Below, piece by piece: positions 42,092-51,360 of a stretch of 64,000 nucleotides of DNA (its first letter is position 1; every line of letters starts with the position of its first letter). The notes beneath the pieces were generated by a model that had not been told where the DNA came from, ran no database searches, and worked only from the letters and a program-made list of their open reading frames with translations. The DNA comes from JAICMB01 sp963802915 (GTDB lineage: Bacteria; Acidobacteriota; Terriglobia; Bryobacterales; Bryobacteraceae). The DNA lies in NCBI GenBank assembly GCA_963802915.1, contig CAWDKQ010000013.1, positions 496,001-560,000 of the forward strand. Direction: 5' to 3'. The translations under genes were made by a program, and so were the position numbers.

Positions 42092-45000
42092 CAAGCCGCC
42101 GCTTGCAAAACCCGAGGATGCATTTATATTGCCCAGTACAACCTGCGCGGGTGACATCATGGTGCTGCCGAGATGGCTAAAGAACAGCAAGCCCAAGAGG
42201 ATAGTCACACCTGACTACACCAATCAGCTTGACCTTTTCTCGGAAGCCCCTCAAGATACTCCCGCGCCGGTTGATAGCACCGCTTCGCGCACTTCCGGGG
42301 TGAACCATGCCAGACCGCGACCGCCTCAGCAACTTGGTTTTGACTCACTGGTCCCGCTACCACCCTTCGATGCTGGCCCGGTTGAAACGGGAAGGACGGC
42401 TGGAGCGGGAACTGGAGAAGACGGCGCAGCAGTTCGCGGATCTCCTGTACGAGCTGATATCGGTCAAGAAAATGGCATACGACCAGGCGTGGGAGCTGGC
42501 GGTGAACCAGTTCCTGTTGCCGGAAGAGTCATCCTCGACGAACCCGAAGACAAACCCTCCCGCGACTTCCGGATAACCGACGCCCATCGAATCGGCGAAG
42601 GCAGTCTTCATGCGAAGGCCCGCGACAACATCGCGGCGATCCGGCTGCTAAAGACACTTGAAAGCGAGAACCGGGATGCAACGGACGCAGAGAAAGCGGT
42701 CCTTTCGCGGTATGCCGGATGGGGCGCGATGCCGGCGGCCTTCGACCGCTGGCAGCCCGAGGAGTGGAGAAGCACCGCGCGCGACCTGAAGGAGCTTCTT
42801 ACCGACGACGAATTCGAGTCCGCGCGTGCGTCTACCCCGAATGCGCACTTCACCTCGGGGGTGGTCATTAAAGCGATCTGGGACGGCCTGGAGCGTATGG
42901 GAGTCGGGAAGGGAGCGCAGATACTGGAGCCGGCGATGGGCGCCGGGCATTTCTTCGGGCTGATGCCGGAGTCGATGCAGGGCGGGCACAGGACGGGCAT
43001 CGAGCTTGATTCCGTCACCGCCAGGATTGCAAAGAAGCTCTATCCCGATTCCACGATTTTCGCGAAGGGATTCGAGGAGACGCCGCTGCCGGACAATTAC
43101 TTCGACGCGGTGGTCGGCAACGTGCCGTTCGGCGACTACGCGGTGCACGATCCGTCAATGAAGCATCAGTTCACCCGCGCCATCCATGACTATTTCTTCG
43201 CAAAATCGCTGGAAAAGGTCCGGCCCGGAGGAGTGATGGCCCTCATCACCAGCCGCTACACGATGGACAAGGAAAACGACGCGGTCCGCCGCCATATAGC
43301 GCAGCAGGCGGATTTGCTGGGCGCGATCCGACTGCCCAACACCGCATTCAAGGGCAATGCCGGAACCGAGGTCACCACCGATATTCTCTTCCTGCGCAAG
43401 CGGCGCGCGGGCGAGCAACCCGCCGGAGAAAACTGGACCGGCATCGAAACCATCGAAAGCGCCGACGGGCCGATTGACGTCAACGAATACTTTGCCGCGC
43501 ACCCCGAGATGATGCTCGGGAAGATGAAGCTCGAAGGCACGATGTACCGGGGAGCCGAGCCGACGCTTCAAGGCCGGCTTACGCCCGAGTTACTGAAACG
43601 CGCGGTAGAGAGCCTTCCCGAGGGCGCGTATATCCCGAAGGACGAGCAGCGCGGGCCGCCGCCGCAGGTCCTGGACGCCGAGGAGTTCACCGGAATCAAG
43701 GACGGCGCCTATGCCGATCGCGGCGGAAAACTCTTCATCCGCAACGGCAACACCTTCGATTCCACGTCGGTTTCATCCTCGGCCGAGGCGCGCATACGCG
43801 GCATGATGGCAATCCGCGACGCTGTGCGGAACGTCTTTCAGACACAGCTTGACGATGCGCCGGAACAGGCAATCGTCGCGGAGCGGCAAGACCTTAACCG
43901 GCGCTACGACTCATTTGTCCGCAGATTTGGCCCGATCTCCAATAAAGAAAACATCCGGGCTTTTGCCGGAGATCCCGATCAGCCCCTTCTCCTCTCCCTT
44001 GAAAACTACGACGCCGAGCACAATCGCGCCACAAAGACCGCGATATTCGAGCGGCGCACGCTGGAGAAGTACAGGCCCAAGGCCCATGTCGATACGGCCG
44101 CCGAAGCGCTGGCGATTTCGCTTAACGAGACCGGCGGCATCGACTGGAAGCGCATGGCGTCACTTACCGGGCATGGCCCGAAGCAGATGCAGCAGGAACT
44201 CGATGCGATGGTGTACCGCAACCCGGAAGGCGAGTGGGAAACCGCGGATCGGTACTTAAGCGGCAACGTCCGCGCGAAACTTAAGACCGCCGAAGCCGCG
44301 GCGGCCATCGATCCCTCCTACCAGCGCAACGCCGATGCCCTGAAAGCAGTGCAGCCCGCGGATCTGCTGCCCGGCGACATCAGCGCGCGCCTGGGTTCCT
44401 CGTGGATTCCGGCAAGCGACGTGCGGGATTTCATTGCCGAAACGCTCGACGCGCCGAAGTCATTCGTGAACGTCAGCCACTCGGGCGCTATCGCCACCTG
44501 GGCCTTGACACTCGACAGCACCGCAAAATCCAGCGTCGCCAACACGACGACCTACGGCACGCCACGGGCGCTCGCCAGCGAGCTGATTGAGGATGCGCTC
44601 AACGGACGCACGCCGACCATATACGACCAGATCGACAAGGATACGCGCGTCGTCAACCAGCAGGAGACGCTCGCCGCGCGCGAGGCCCAGCAGAAGCTTA
44701 AAGCAGCCTTCAGCGAATGGGTATGGAAGGACGAGGACCGCGCGCGCCGTCTCGCCCGCTACTACAACGACACGTTCAACAATCTCAGGCTCCGCACCTA
44801 CGACGGCTCGCACCTGACGTTCCCCGCCATGAACCGTTCGATGCTGCGCAACAACGATCTGGATAAACACCAGAAGGACGCGGTATGGCGGATTCTCCAG
44901 AATGACAATACGCTGCTGGCGCATGTGGTGGGCGCGGGCAAAACCGCCGTGATGATGGCCGCCGCGATGGAGCTGAAACGGCTGGGACTCGCGCACAAGC

Positions 45001-47366
45001 CGATGATCGTCGTGCCCAATCATCTGGTGGAGCAATGGGGCGCGGCGTTCCTGGCGCTTTATCCCGACGCGCATATCTTCGTGGCGGGCAAGGACGCTTT
45101 CGCCGGCGGCAACCGGCGGAAGGCGATGGCGCGCATCGCCACCGGCAATTACGACGCGGTGATCGTCTCGCACAAGTCCTTCGAACTGCTTCCGGTTTCG
45201 GATGAAACGTTCGAGCACTTCGTCGGCAAGCAGAAAGACCAGCTGGAAGACGCCATCCGCGAGGCCAGGGCGGAAAAAGGCGACAACCGCCGCATCGTCA
45301 AGGAACTGGAAAAAGCCAAGAAACGACTCGTGGCGAAGCTCAAGGAGCGCGCCGACCGCGAGCGCAAGGACGATGCGGTCACATTCGAGCAGCTGGGGGT
45401 CGACCGCCTGATGGTCGATGAGGCCGACCTGTTCAAGAACCTCGGATTCGTAAGCAAGATGAACCGTATCGCAGGCCTTCCGAACACCGAGAGCAACCGG
45501 GCGCTCGATATGTACCTGAAGACGCAGGTTATCTCGCGGAGCGCGGCGGCGGGACGGTATTTGCGACCGGCACGCCGGTCTCCAACACCATGGCAGAGAT
45601 GTACACACTCAAGCGCTATCTCGCGCCGCAGCTCCTCGCCGCGGCTGGCGTGGAGCATTTCGACGCCTGGGCCGCGAATTTCGGCGAGGCCGTCACGGCG
45701 CTGGAACTTGCGCCCGACGGCTCAGGCTACCGCATGCACACGCGGTTTGCGAAATTCGTCAACCTGCCGGAGCTGCTTTCGATGTTCCGCACGCTTCGCC
45801 GACGTGCAGACCGCCGACATGCTGCATCTTCCGCGCCCTGAAATCTACGGCGGCAAGCCGCATATCATCGCCGCCCCGCATCGCCCGAATTCAAGGAGTT
45901 CGTCGGCACGCTGGTGAGGCGCGCCCAGAAACTTCGTAACGGCGGCGTTGATCCACGAGAGGACAACATGCTGAAGATCACCGGGGACGGAAGGAAGGCC
46001 GCGCTCGATATGCGCCTGGTCGATCCTTTCGCGGAGGTTCAAAAGGATACTAAGGTCAGCGCGCGCAATCGACAATATTTATCGGGCTTGGGATCATGGC
46101 CGTGACAAGCGCTCTACGCAGCTCGTGTTCTGTGACCTATCAACGCCCGCCACTGACAGGTTCAACGTATACGATGAAGTCCGTGACCGGCTCATCGAGC
46201 TGGGGGTTCCGCCAAAAGAAATCGCCTATATCCACGACGCGGACTCCGACACGAAGAAGAAGACCCTGTTTGAGTCCGTCAATGCCGGGCGCGTCCGCAT
46301 CCTGCTGGGCTCCACCGAGAAGATGGGGGCAGGAACGAATGTACAGAAGCGATTGAAAGCGATGCATCAATTGGATGCGCCATGGAGGCCGCGTGATATA
46401 GATCAGCGACGCGGCAGAATTGAGCGGCAGGGAAATGAGAATGCCACTATCGACTTGTACCGCTATGTGACCGAAGGCTCGTTCGATGCCTATATGTGGC
46501 AGACGCTCGAAAACAAGGCGCGGTTCATTGCCCAGGTGATGAACGGCAGCGTGACGGTTCGCCAGGCCGAGGATCTGGAATGCGGCGCGCTGACCTTCGC
46601 GGAAATCAAGGCGATAGCCTCGGGCAATCCGGCGGTGATGGAAAAGGTCAAGGTCGATACCGAAATCCGCAAGCTCGACCAGCTCCGCGCGTCGCACGTC
46701 AACCAGCAGCACAATATCCGCTGGCAGGTGAGGAGCCTTCCCGAGCATATTGACAAGGCCAGAAAGTATCACGACGCCCTGACGGCGGACATCGGTGTCC
46801 GTGATTCCCACGCGGATGAGGACTTCACGATGAAGGTCGGGAACCGGGAATTCTCAGGCAAGGGCGCCCGCGAAGAGGCCGGAACGGCGCTCAACAACGC
46901 GGTCATGTCATGGCGCGACGACATGACGCTCAAAGTTCGCGGCCACTATAAAGGCTTTGAAGTGCTCAGCCGCGGCAGCCAGTTCAAGGACGGCCTGCCG
47001 GATCTGTTCCTCCGGGGAAAGGCAACGTACAAGGCGAACCTCAACCCGGAGAATCCACTGGGCACCATCGCGAGCATCGATCACGTGCTTCGGAACCTGG
47101 ACGGCAAAGCCGAGGCCGGGAAACGCGACATCGAACAGCAGGAGAAGGCCCTGACCGATTACAAGGTGCAGATGGGCCGCCCCTTCGAGCACGAGCAGCG
47201 TCTTGGGGAACTCATGGTGAAGCAGGCCGAGCTGAACGCCGCGCTCGATCTCGACAAGCACGAGGCGCAGGTTGTCGCGGACGCGCCGGAAGCTGGTCAG
47301 GAATTGGAAGCCACCGGCTTCGCCGGGCGCGTGAGGCGGAGCCGGGACGCCGTGATGGTCCAGTAG
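42078..47366 (+). pseudogene. DarB-like methylase-helicase (SNF2-type), broken by four frameshifts
   Basis: If frame changes near 45543, 45795, 45882 and 46065 are bridged, this encodes about 1750 residues. Parts in order: an N-terminus with TNQLDLFSEA (a beta-clamp-binding-like motif), a Gly/Pro-rich linker, LEPAMGAGHFFGLMP (SAM-binding), NVPFGDYAV (catalytic NPPF variant), a helicase with AHVVGAGKTAVMMAA, LMVDEADLFKN, FATGTPVSNTMAEM, and C-terminal LGSTEKMGAGTNVQKR with QRRGRIERQGNENATI. Phage P1 DarB and relatives on conjugative elements protect incoming DNA from restriction. Some breaks fit short homopolymers (C4 for C5 near 45882). ATG 42078 overlaps the DUF6915 gene end. An 89-residue ORF overlaps the linker. 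Confidence 0.85.
42307..42576 (+). CDS. 89-residue helical protein overprinted on the DarB-like linker
   Basis: In another frame than the DarB-like ORF, this region reads MPDRDRLSNLVLTHWSRYHP, MLARLKREGRLERELEKTAQ, QFADLLYELISVKKMAYDQA and WELAVNQFLLPEES: a well-formed helical protein with natural composition. The DarB-like frame over the same bases is Gly/Pro-rich and linker-like. The start ATG at 42307 has only a weak GGGGTGA before it. Either two proteins are read from the same DNA, or the DarB-like gene proper begins farther right. The family was not identified with certainty. Confidence 0.55.
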   Translation: MPDRDRLSNLVLTHWSRYHPSMLARLKREGRLERELEKTAQQFADLLYELISVKKMAYDQAWELAVNQFLLPEESSSTNPKTNPPATSG

Positions 47367-47426
47367 GGGTCAGATCCGTAATGGTTAAGTATCAGGACTA
47401 CGGCAAGAATTCGCGCGAAACCCTCC

Positions 47427-48131
47427 TCATGCGTCGAGCGCCGCGAGGATGATTTCCAGGACCGCTTTGGTATGCGCTTCGATTTCATCGAGCACGCCTA
47501 GCCACTGACCGATCCCGTTCTTGACGGACGGATCGGGCATCGCCTCCTGCCATACCGTGAGCATGCGGTGGTAGCCGATAAGCTCGGCGCGTTGCGCGCA
47601 ATAGGCCGTCGCCATACGCGGCTCTATAACTTTCTTGAGTCCTCCCGGTATTTGCGCGATCTGCTGCAACGTCTCCACCTGCTTTTCGGTATCTTCGCGC
47701 ATGCGGTGCAGGGCCGGAATGATAAGGGGCAACCCTTCCACGCGCGGGTGCGTGACCAGGGGGATTTTGTCGGTGCCGTCATCCGTTTTGATTCTCAGAA
47801 CATCGTGCGGGTTCTTTTGCACAAGATCAGCCTTCGGAATGCGGCGCATGAGCCGAGGGAAGAGGTCGTGCTTTTGCGCGACGAGCATCCGCATTTCACT
47901 TTTCCATCCGTGCTCCATGCCGTCCGGCGGAGGCAGTGGATTATCGTTCAGGCCCATGTTCCAGACCATTCCGATATGCTCTTCACGCTGCCGGGCATCG
48001 GGGAAAAGGCTGATGTTCCACGCGAGGCAACAGATCATCGCAATGCGCCGACGCTCCTCAAAGCCGTCCACGAAAAGAACATGCGGGAGGGTATAGGTTG
48101 CAAAGCAAGCGCCGGTGGTGGGCGTCTTCAT
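47427..48131 (-). CDS. Hypothetical protein of 234 residues
   Basis: This soluble protein starts MKTPTTGACFATYTLPHVLF, has a central basic-aromatic section (AQKHDLFPRLMRRIPKADLV) and helical C-terminal part (MREDTEKQVETLQQIAQIPG, then EIEAHTKAVLEIILAALDA). The start overlaps the stop of the upstream gene (48128) by 4 bases. Its end half and that of the 48128 protein share a helical, Asp/Glu-rich layout (GWLDEVEVQYQAL / WLGVLDEIEAHTKAV). No family recognised. Confidence 0.6.
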   Translation of the reverse strand: MKTPTTGACFATYTLPHVLFVDGFEERRRIAMICCLAWNISLFPDARQREEHIGMVWNMGLNDNPLPPPDGMEHGWKSEMRMLVAQKHDLFPRLMRRIPKADLVQKNPHDVLRIKTDDGTDKIPLVTHPRVEGLPLIIPALHRMREDTEKQVETLQQIAQIPGGLKKVIEPRMATAYCAQRAELIGYHRMLTVWQEAMPDPSVKNGIGQWLGVLDEIEAHTKAVLEIILAALDA

Positions 48132-48502
48132 GCCGCCAGGCTCCCGGCGAGCGTCAGAATGGCTGCGATCTTGTCTTTGACCCTCAGCATCTGCGCCGAC
48201 AGCCGGTCCACTTCCTCACGCTCCGCCTCCGTGAGGCTCAACGCTCCCCAGCGGCGGAGCTGCTCCTGGAAGAGAGGGACATCGTCGCGTTGCGCCGAAT
48301 AGACCTCCACCACGCGCCCCACCGTGTAATCGTCAAGCACATGCGGCGTCGGCCTGCATTCCTCAAGTGCCTGGTATTGGACCTCAACTTCGTCGAGCCA
48401 GCCGTCAATCATAGGACCGATGACCGGCAGCATCCCTATGGGCTCCCATTGGGCCTCGAAGAGGGACTCGTGGTGTGTGGAGCTGGCTCTATTAGCTGAC
48501 AT
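48128..48502 (-). CDS. Hypothetical protein of 124 residues
   Basis: The start ATG at 48502 overlaps the end of the small gene at 48492-48656, a coupling that favours this start over upstream ATG codons. The protein reads PMIDGWLDEVEVQYQALEEC and EQLRRWGALSLTEAEREEVD and ends with a helix DKIAAILTLAGSLA. Coiled-coil formation is possible. It is the middle gene of a three-gene minus-strand cassette. Function unknown. Confidence 0.6.
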   Translation of the reverse strand: MSANRASSTHHESLFEAQWEPIGMLPVIGPMIDGWLDEVEVQYQALEECRPTPHVLDDYTVGRVVEVYSAQRDDVPLFQEQLRRWGALSLTEAEREEVDRLSAQMLRVKDKIAAILTLAGSLAA

Positions 48503-48656
48503 CCCATTCATCCCGCTGAGATTCGATAAAACGGGTGATCGCATTCAGCGCATCTTCAAAGCCGGCCAGGTAATGCTTGTTGCCTTTGGCTTCATCGGCG
48601 AGTTCGTGCTCCAGCTTGGGAAGCAATGTTTCATTGATGAAGTCCCGTGCCGACAT
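48492..48656 (-). CDS. 54-residue small protein, first gene of the minus-strand cassette
   Basis: Read from ATG at 48656 to TAA at 48492-48494: MSARDFINETLLPKLEHELA, then DEAKGNKHYLAGFEDALNAI, and TRFIESQRDEWDVS. A textbook AGGAGG lies five bases before the ATG, and the next gene starts inside its end, so it is very likely translated. It is an amphipathic helical protein of unknown function. Confidence 0.65.
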   Translation of the reverse strand: MSARDFINETLLPKLEHELADEAKGNKHYLAGFEDALNAITRFIESQRDEWDVS

Positions 48657-48865
48657 TCAATCCTCCTATGACCTCCACCACCCATAGCGCGTGAAACCGT
48701 ATTCGTCAGCAACGAAAATTCAGAGGGGGTTATTGCACCCAAGATCTTGTATCGGTTCTTTATACGCATGGTTGCCATGGGCCTGCTACACGCTAAGGGC
48801 ACTTCCGCTCTTCCATTCCCGTGAAACTTGCTCTACCAATTCGGAGCAGCCGGAGGTAAGGATTC

Positions 48866-49207
48866 ATGGAAGATAAGCTGGGTTTGCCAAGCCAAAGGCC
48901 GGTAATTGAGCTGGCGCAGGATGCGGGTCAGCAACCCGATATGGTCACATTCGAGCAGGCGGACGGGAGTTCCGTATCCTTCAGCTACCGGGATTTGCGG
49001 AGTGTCCGCTGCGATCTCCTCGGCCCGGTCAGGTTGCGCTTCACCGCCGACAATATCGTGCTCCACGGACGCAATCTGCTCCCCGTCTGGCGTGCGCTCC
49101 GATCCCGCCGCGTTAGGCTTCTACGCGTTGGCGGAACCCAGGCGGAGACCGACCACGAACCGCATATCGACAGCATCGCCATTACGCCCGCTTCGCGCTG
49201 GGAATAA
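48866..49207 (+). CDS. Hypothetical protein of 113 residues
   Basis: The ATG at 48866 follows GGAGGTAAGG, a good ribosome-binding site. The chain has a beta-rich middle (MVTFEQADGSSVSFSYRDLR, LLGPVRLRFTADNIVLHGRN) and Arg-rich stretches (LPVWRALRSRRVRLLRVG). No family recognised. The interval 48657-48865 upstream shows no other gene. Confidence 0.55.
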   Translation: MEDKLGLPSQRPVIELAQDAGQQPDMVTFEQADGSSVSFSYRDLRSVRCDLLGPVRLRFTADNIVLHGRNLLPVWRALRSRRVRLLRVGGTQAETDHEPHIDSIAITPASRWE

Positions 49208-49550
49208 TTTGCTGGCAACTCCCCTCCCCGGTTTGCCTGAAGCGCGGGATTCCCCATGCCGATAGTTTCCGCCCCCCCGTGTTTCCGCTCCAACCTGAAC
49301 ACCCATTCAAGGCGCTGAATCCCCTCACATGTCTCCTTTCGCTCAAGTCAGGCCAGCGTTATTCATTCCAATCCTTTGCTCGAAGCCTGCCACAAAGGCG
49401 GCCCTATGACTTCAAGAGGCGTGCCCGCTCCATTCGCCGCGCTGGTAGCCGCGCGTCTCCCGTGTTGCCTCTAATGAAGTCGGTCCGCTTCTTGGCGGCT
49501 CTCTCGCAAGGTCGGCAATGATGCCGGCCTGTTAATCGAAGGAGAAAGTT
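49208..49550. other. 343-base leader of the DUF736 gene
   Basis: No gene was recognised. The end contains a hairpin at 49509-49530 and the ribosome-binding site GAAGGAGAAAG. A short palindromic GAAG...CTTC element at about 49458-49476 resembles the start of the shared leaders at 50568 and 50991. Confidence 0.4.
49509..49530 (+). promoter_or_regulatory. Hairpin in the DUF736 leader
   Basis: AGGTCGGC and GCCGGCCT pair (one G-U wobble) around AATGAT, 20 bases before the DUF736 start. It resembles the larger leader hairpin at 50964-50988. It could be a ribosome-access or RNA-stability element. Confidence 0.35.
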
Positions 49551-49886
49551 ATGGCCAAGAAATTCGCACTCATCATCGGACAGTTCACGAAGACGGAACA
49601 CGGCTACACGGGCAAACTCGAAACTCTCGCTCACAAAGGCGTCACCATCACCCTTCAGCCCAACGACGACAAGGAGAAGGACAACCATCCGGACTATATC
49701 GTTCTGCACGGCCAGAACGAAATCGGCGTGGCCTGGAACCGCAACGACGACCGCGGCTTCTACGTCTCGGTCAGCTTTGAGGAGCCGAGCCTGGCACTGG
49801 GCTTCTATACCCTGGTGAAAACCGGCGTCGAGAAGGGCTACGAGCTCCGCTACCGCAAGCCGATGCCTCCGAAGAAGGCGGCGTAA
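49551..49886 (+). CDS. DUF736-family protein
   Basis: This 111-residue protein has the DUF736 signature layout: IGQFTKTEHGYTGKLETLAH, TITLQPNDDKEKDNHPDYIV, EIGVAWNRNDDRGFYVSVSF and EEPSLALGFYTLVKTG. DUF736 proteins are common small cargo of plasmids and integrative conjugative elements in proteobacteria and others. They are thought to bind single-stranded or structured nucleic acids, but this is not settled. GAAGGAGAAAGTT precedes the ATG. Confidence 0.85.
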   Translation: MAKKFALIIGQFTKTEHGYTGKLETLAHKGVTITLQPNDDKEKDNHPDYIVLHGQNEIGVAWNRNDDRGFYVSVSFEEPSLALGFYTLVKTGVEKGYELRYRKPMPPKKAA

Positions 49887-49952
49887 GACTACCTGGGGCG
49901 GCCGCAAGGCCGCCCCTACCCTCTCCATCCCTTACATCAAAAGGAGTTTTCC

Positions 49953-50162
49953 ATGGCCACATTCGAATACAGCGTTTCCGATGATCCCGACGAAGGCCGC
50001 GTTTACGTCCGTGTGGACGACGCTTTCGACATCAGCATCCTGCGCACCGAAGAAGGGCTCATTATCGACGTTTACGACGGTGACCCCGACGAAATTGAAC
50101 TTCTGGGCACGATAGCCATCTTTGAGGATTCACTCGCGCGCAACCGGGAGGAACAGCCATGA
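49953..50162 (+). CDS. Small acidic protein of the DUF736 gene cluster
   Basis: This 69-residue acidic protein reads MATFEYSVSDDPDEGRVYVR and VDDAFDISILRTEEGLIIDV, with a beta-rich start and Asp-rich middle, then a helix EDSLARNREEQP. AAAGGAG lies before the ATG. It overlaps the start of the next gene by 4 bases. Family not recognised. Confidence 0.65.
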   Translation: MATFEYSVSDDPDEGRVYVRVDDAFDISILRTEEGLIIDVYDGDPDEIELLGTIAIFEDSLARNREEQP

Positions 50163-50566
50163 CCACGTATCAAGTAACCGCCTGGTGCAGCGTTCCCTAT
50201 TACACGACCTTCGATATTGACGCCGACAGCATCGGTGAAGCCCTGGAAAAAGCAGGCCACCACGCCCTAGATGAGTATGGAGAACCGTGCGGCGGGGGTG
50301 AATCCGATTGGGACGAGTTCGAAATCGTGTCCGAAGGAGATGCCAGCCAGTACATCCGCCATCTGACGCCGGATCGATTAGCCGAAAATGCCGCGTTGGA
50401 GTTTCGGGACGAATTGCAACGCGGGATCAATACTGCGCAGCAGATCGTGGACTCCTGGGAGCGCGGCGATCTAGCGGCGGCCGTCCGCGAACTGGCGCAA
50501 TGGCTGGCGGAAGCCCGCGCCACGCTTAATCGAGCCACAAACCAGGACGCCTCCGCAATCTGCTAA
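50159..50566 (+). CDS. Accessory protein of 135 residues, paralogue-like to 15840-16280
   Basis: Its first half (TTYQVTAWCSVPYYTTFDID, then DSIGEALEKAGHHAL) follows the same pattern as the protein at 15840. The second half is a helical region (ENAALEFRDELQRGINTAQQ and LAQWLAEARATLNRAT). A GGGAGGAACAG ribosome-binding site precedes the ATG, and the start overlaps the upstream stop. Function unknown. Confidence 0.65.
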   Translation: MTTYQVTAWCSVPYYTTFDIDADSIGEALEKAGHHALDEYGEPCGGGESDWDEFEIVSEGDASQYIRHLTPDRLAENAALEFRDELQRGINTAQQIVDSWERGDLAAAVRELAQWLAEARATLNRATNQDASAIC

Positions 50567-50567
50567 T

Positions 50568-50620
50568 CGAAGCAATTCAGCTTTACGCGCGCCTCGGCGT
50601 TCAGGGGCTGGAGAAAGACT
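50568..50620 (+). promoter_or_regulatory. Shared leader, copy 1 (before 50621)
   Basis: From CGAAGCAATTC to the ribosome-binding GGAGAAAGAC this leader aligns with the leader at 50991-51045 over nearly its whole length. It contains the shared CCTCGGCG and CAGGGG elements. The two downstream proteins are unrelated. Likely a 5' UTR control element. Confidence 0.55.
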
Positions 50621-50953
50621 ATGGCCAAACGCCCAATGACCAATATCGAGAAAGTTCAACACATCATGAGCTACAGCCGCTACGGTGCTTTAGCCCAGTT
50701 GTTCGTCATGGACGCCCTGCACAAGTGGACGGGCATCATCAGCAAGGCTTCACCGCAACAGGTTGACAACGGCCTTGTCGATCCCGAGGCGTGGATCGGC
50801 GTCGCCAGGGAGATTCAGAACAAGCTTCAGGCGGGACTCACGATCGATGATCCCGAGCTTGAGGAGGATGAAACGCCGTTCGGCGAGATGCATACCGAAG
50901 CCGAATCCGATGACGGCCCGTGTCCGGAAATCACCTCAACGGCCGGAGAGTGA
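50621..50953 (+). CDS. Accessory protein of 110 residues
   Basis: The ATG at 50621 follows GGAGAAAGACT at the end of the shared leader. The protein has a helical N-terminal half (TNIEKVQHIMSYSRYGALAQ, LFVMDALHKWTG) and an acidic tail (LTIDDPELEEDETPFGE). No family was recognised. Its pairing with a conserved leader suggests regulated expression within the conjugative element. Confidence 0.65.
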   Translation: MAKRPMTNIEKVQHIMSYSRYGALAQLFVMDALHKWTGIISKASPQQVDNGLVDPEAWIGVAREIQNKLQAGLTIDDPELEEDETPFGEMHTEAESDDGPCPEITSTAGE

Positions 50954-50963
50954 GTCCTTCGCA

Positions 50964-50988
50964 GAGGCCATGCTTTCCGCGTGGCCTC
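50964..50988 (+). promoter_or_regulatory. Ten-base-pair hairpin at the end of 50621-50953
   Basis: GAGGCCATGC and GCGTGGCCTC pair, with one G-U, around TTTCC, directly after the stop at 50951-50953. It is followed by the shared leader of the next gene. It may terminate or protect the upstream message. Confidence 0.45.
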
Positions 50989-50990
50989 AA

Positions 50991-51045
50991 CGAAGCATTT
51001 CGCTTCCCCGCGCACCTCGGCGGCCTCAGGGGCAGGAGAAAGACC
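50991..51045 (+). promoter_or_regulatory. Shared leader, copy 2 (before 51046)
   Basis: It begins with a GAAGC-ATTTC-GCTTC hairpin, continues through CCTCGGCGG and CAGGGG, and ends with GGAGAAAGACC before the ATG. It parallels copy 1 at 50568-50620. Confidence 0.55.
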
Positions 51046-51360
51046 ATGAACACAATAGAGCCACAATCCTTCACCAGCGAAGATGCTGATCGTCTTCTCG
51101 GCCTAGCCGACCAATTCCTTGAGGATTGGGAAGAAAACGAGGGCAAAGATGACCCCGAGTGCGCTGAGCGCCGCGCGGAATGGAATGCTATCCGGCCTCT
51201 ACTCACCGCTGCACCCGTACTCCTTGATGCATGCAAAACGCTCGCGGAAGACTGCCGCATGGCCCTGAGTGGCGATTGGGATAAAGGCGATGAGGGCTTT
51301 CGGGCCAGCTTGGAAATGCTCGAATCCGTCATTGCTAAAACCACAGGAGGTGCAGCATGA
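51046..51360 (+). CDS. Accessory protein of 104 residues
   Basis: The ATG at 51046 follows the shared leader. The protein is helical and acidic: FTSEDADRLLGLADQFLEDW, EENEGKDDPECAERRAEWNA, then PVLLDACKTLAEDCRMALSG. Its stop overlaps the next start (ATGA). Family not recognised; the pattern resembles small helical cargo proteins of conjugative elements. Confidence 0.65.
   Translation: MNTIEPQSFTSEDADRLLGLADQFLEDWEENEGKDDPECAERRAEWNAIRPLLTAAPVLLDACKTLAEDCRMALSGDWDKGDEGFRASLEMLESVIAKTTGGAA

Noticed and set aside
44460..45608. 382-codon minus-strand frame opposite the DarB-like gene
   Set aside because: Antisense of a conserved methylase-helicase; no domain visible.
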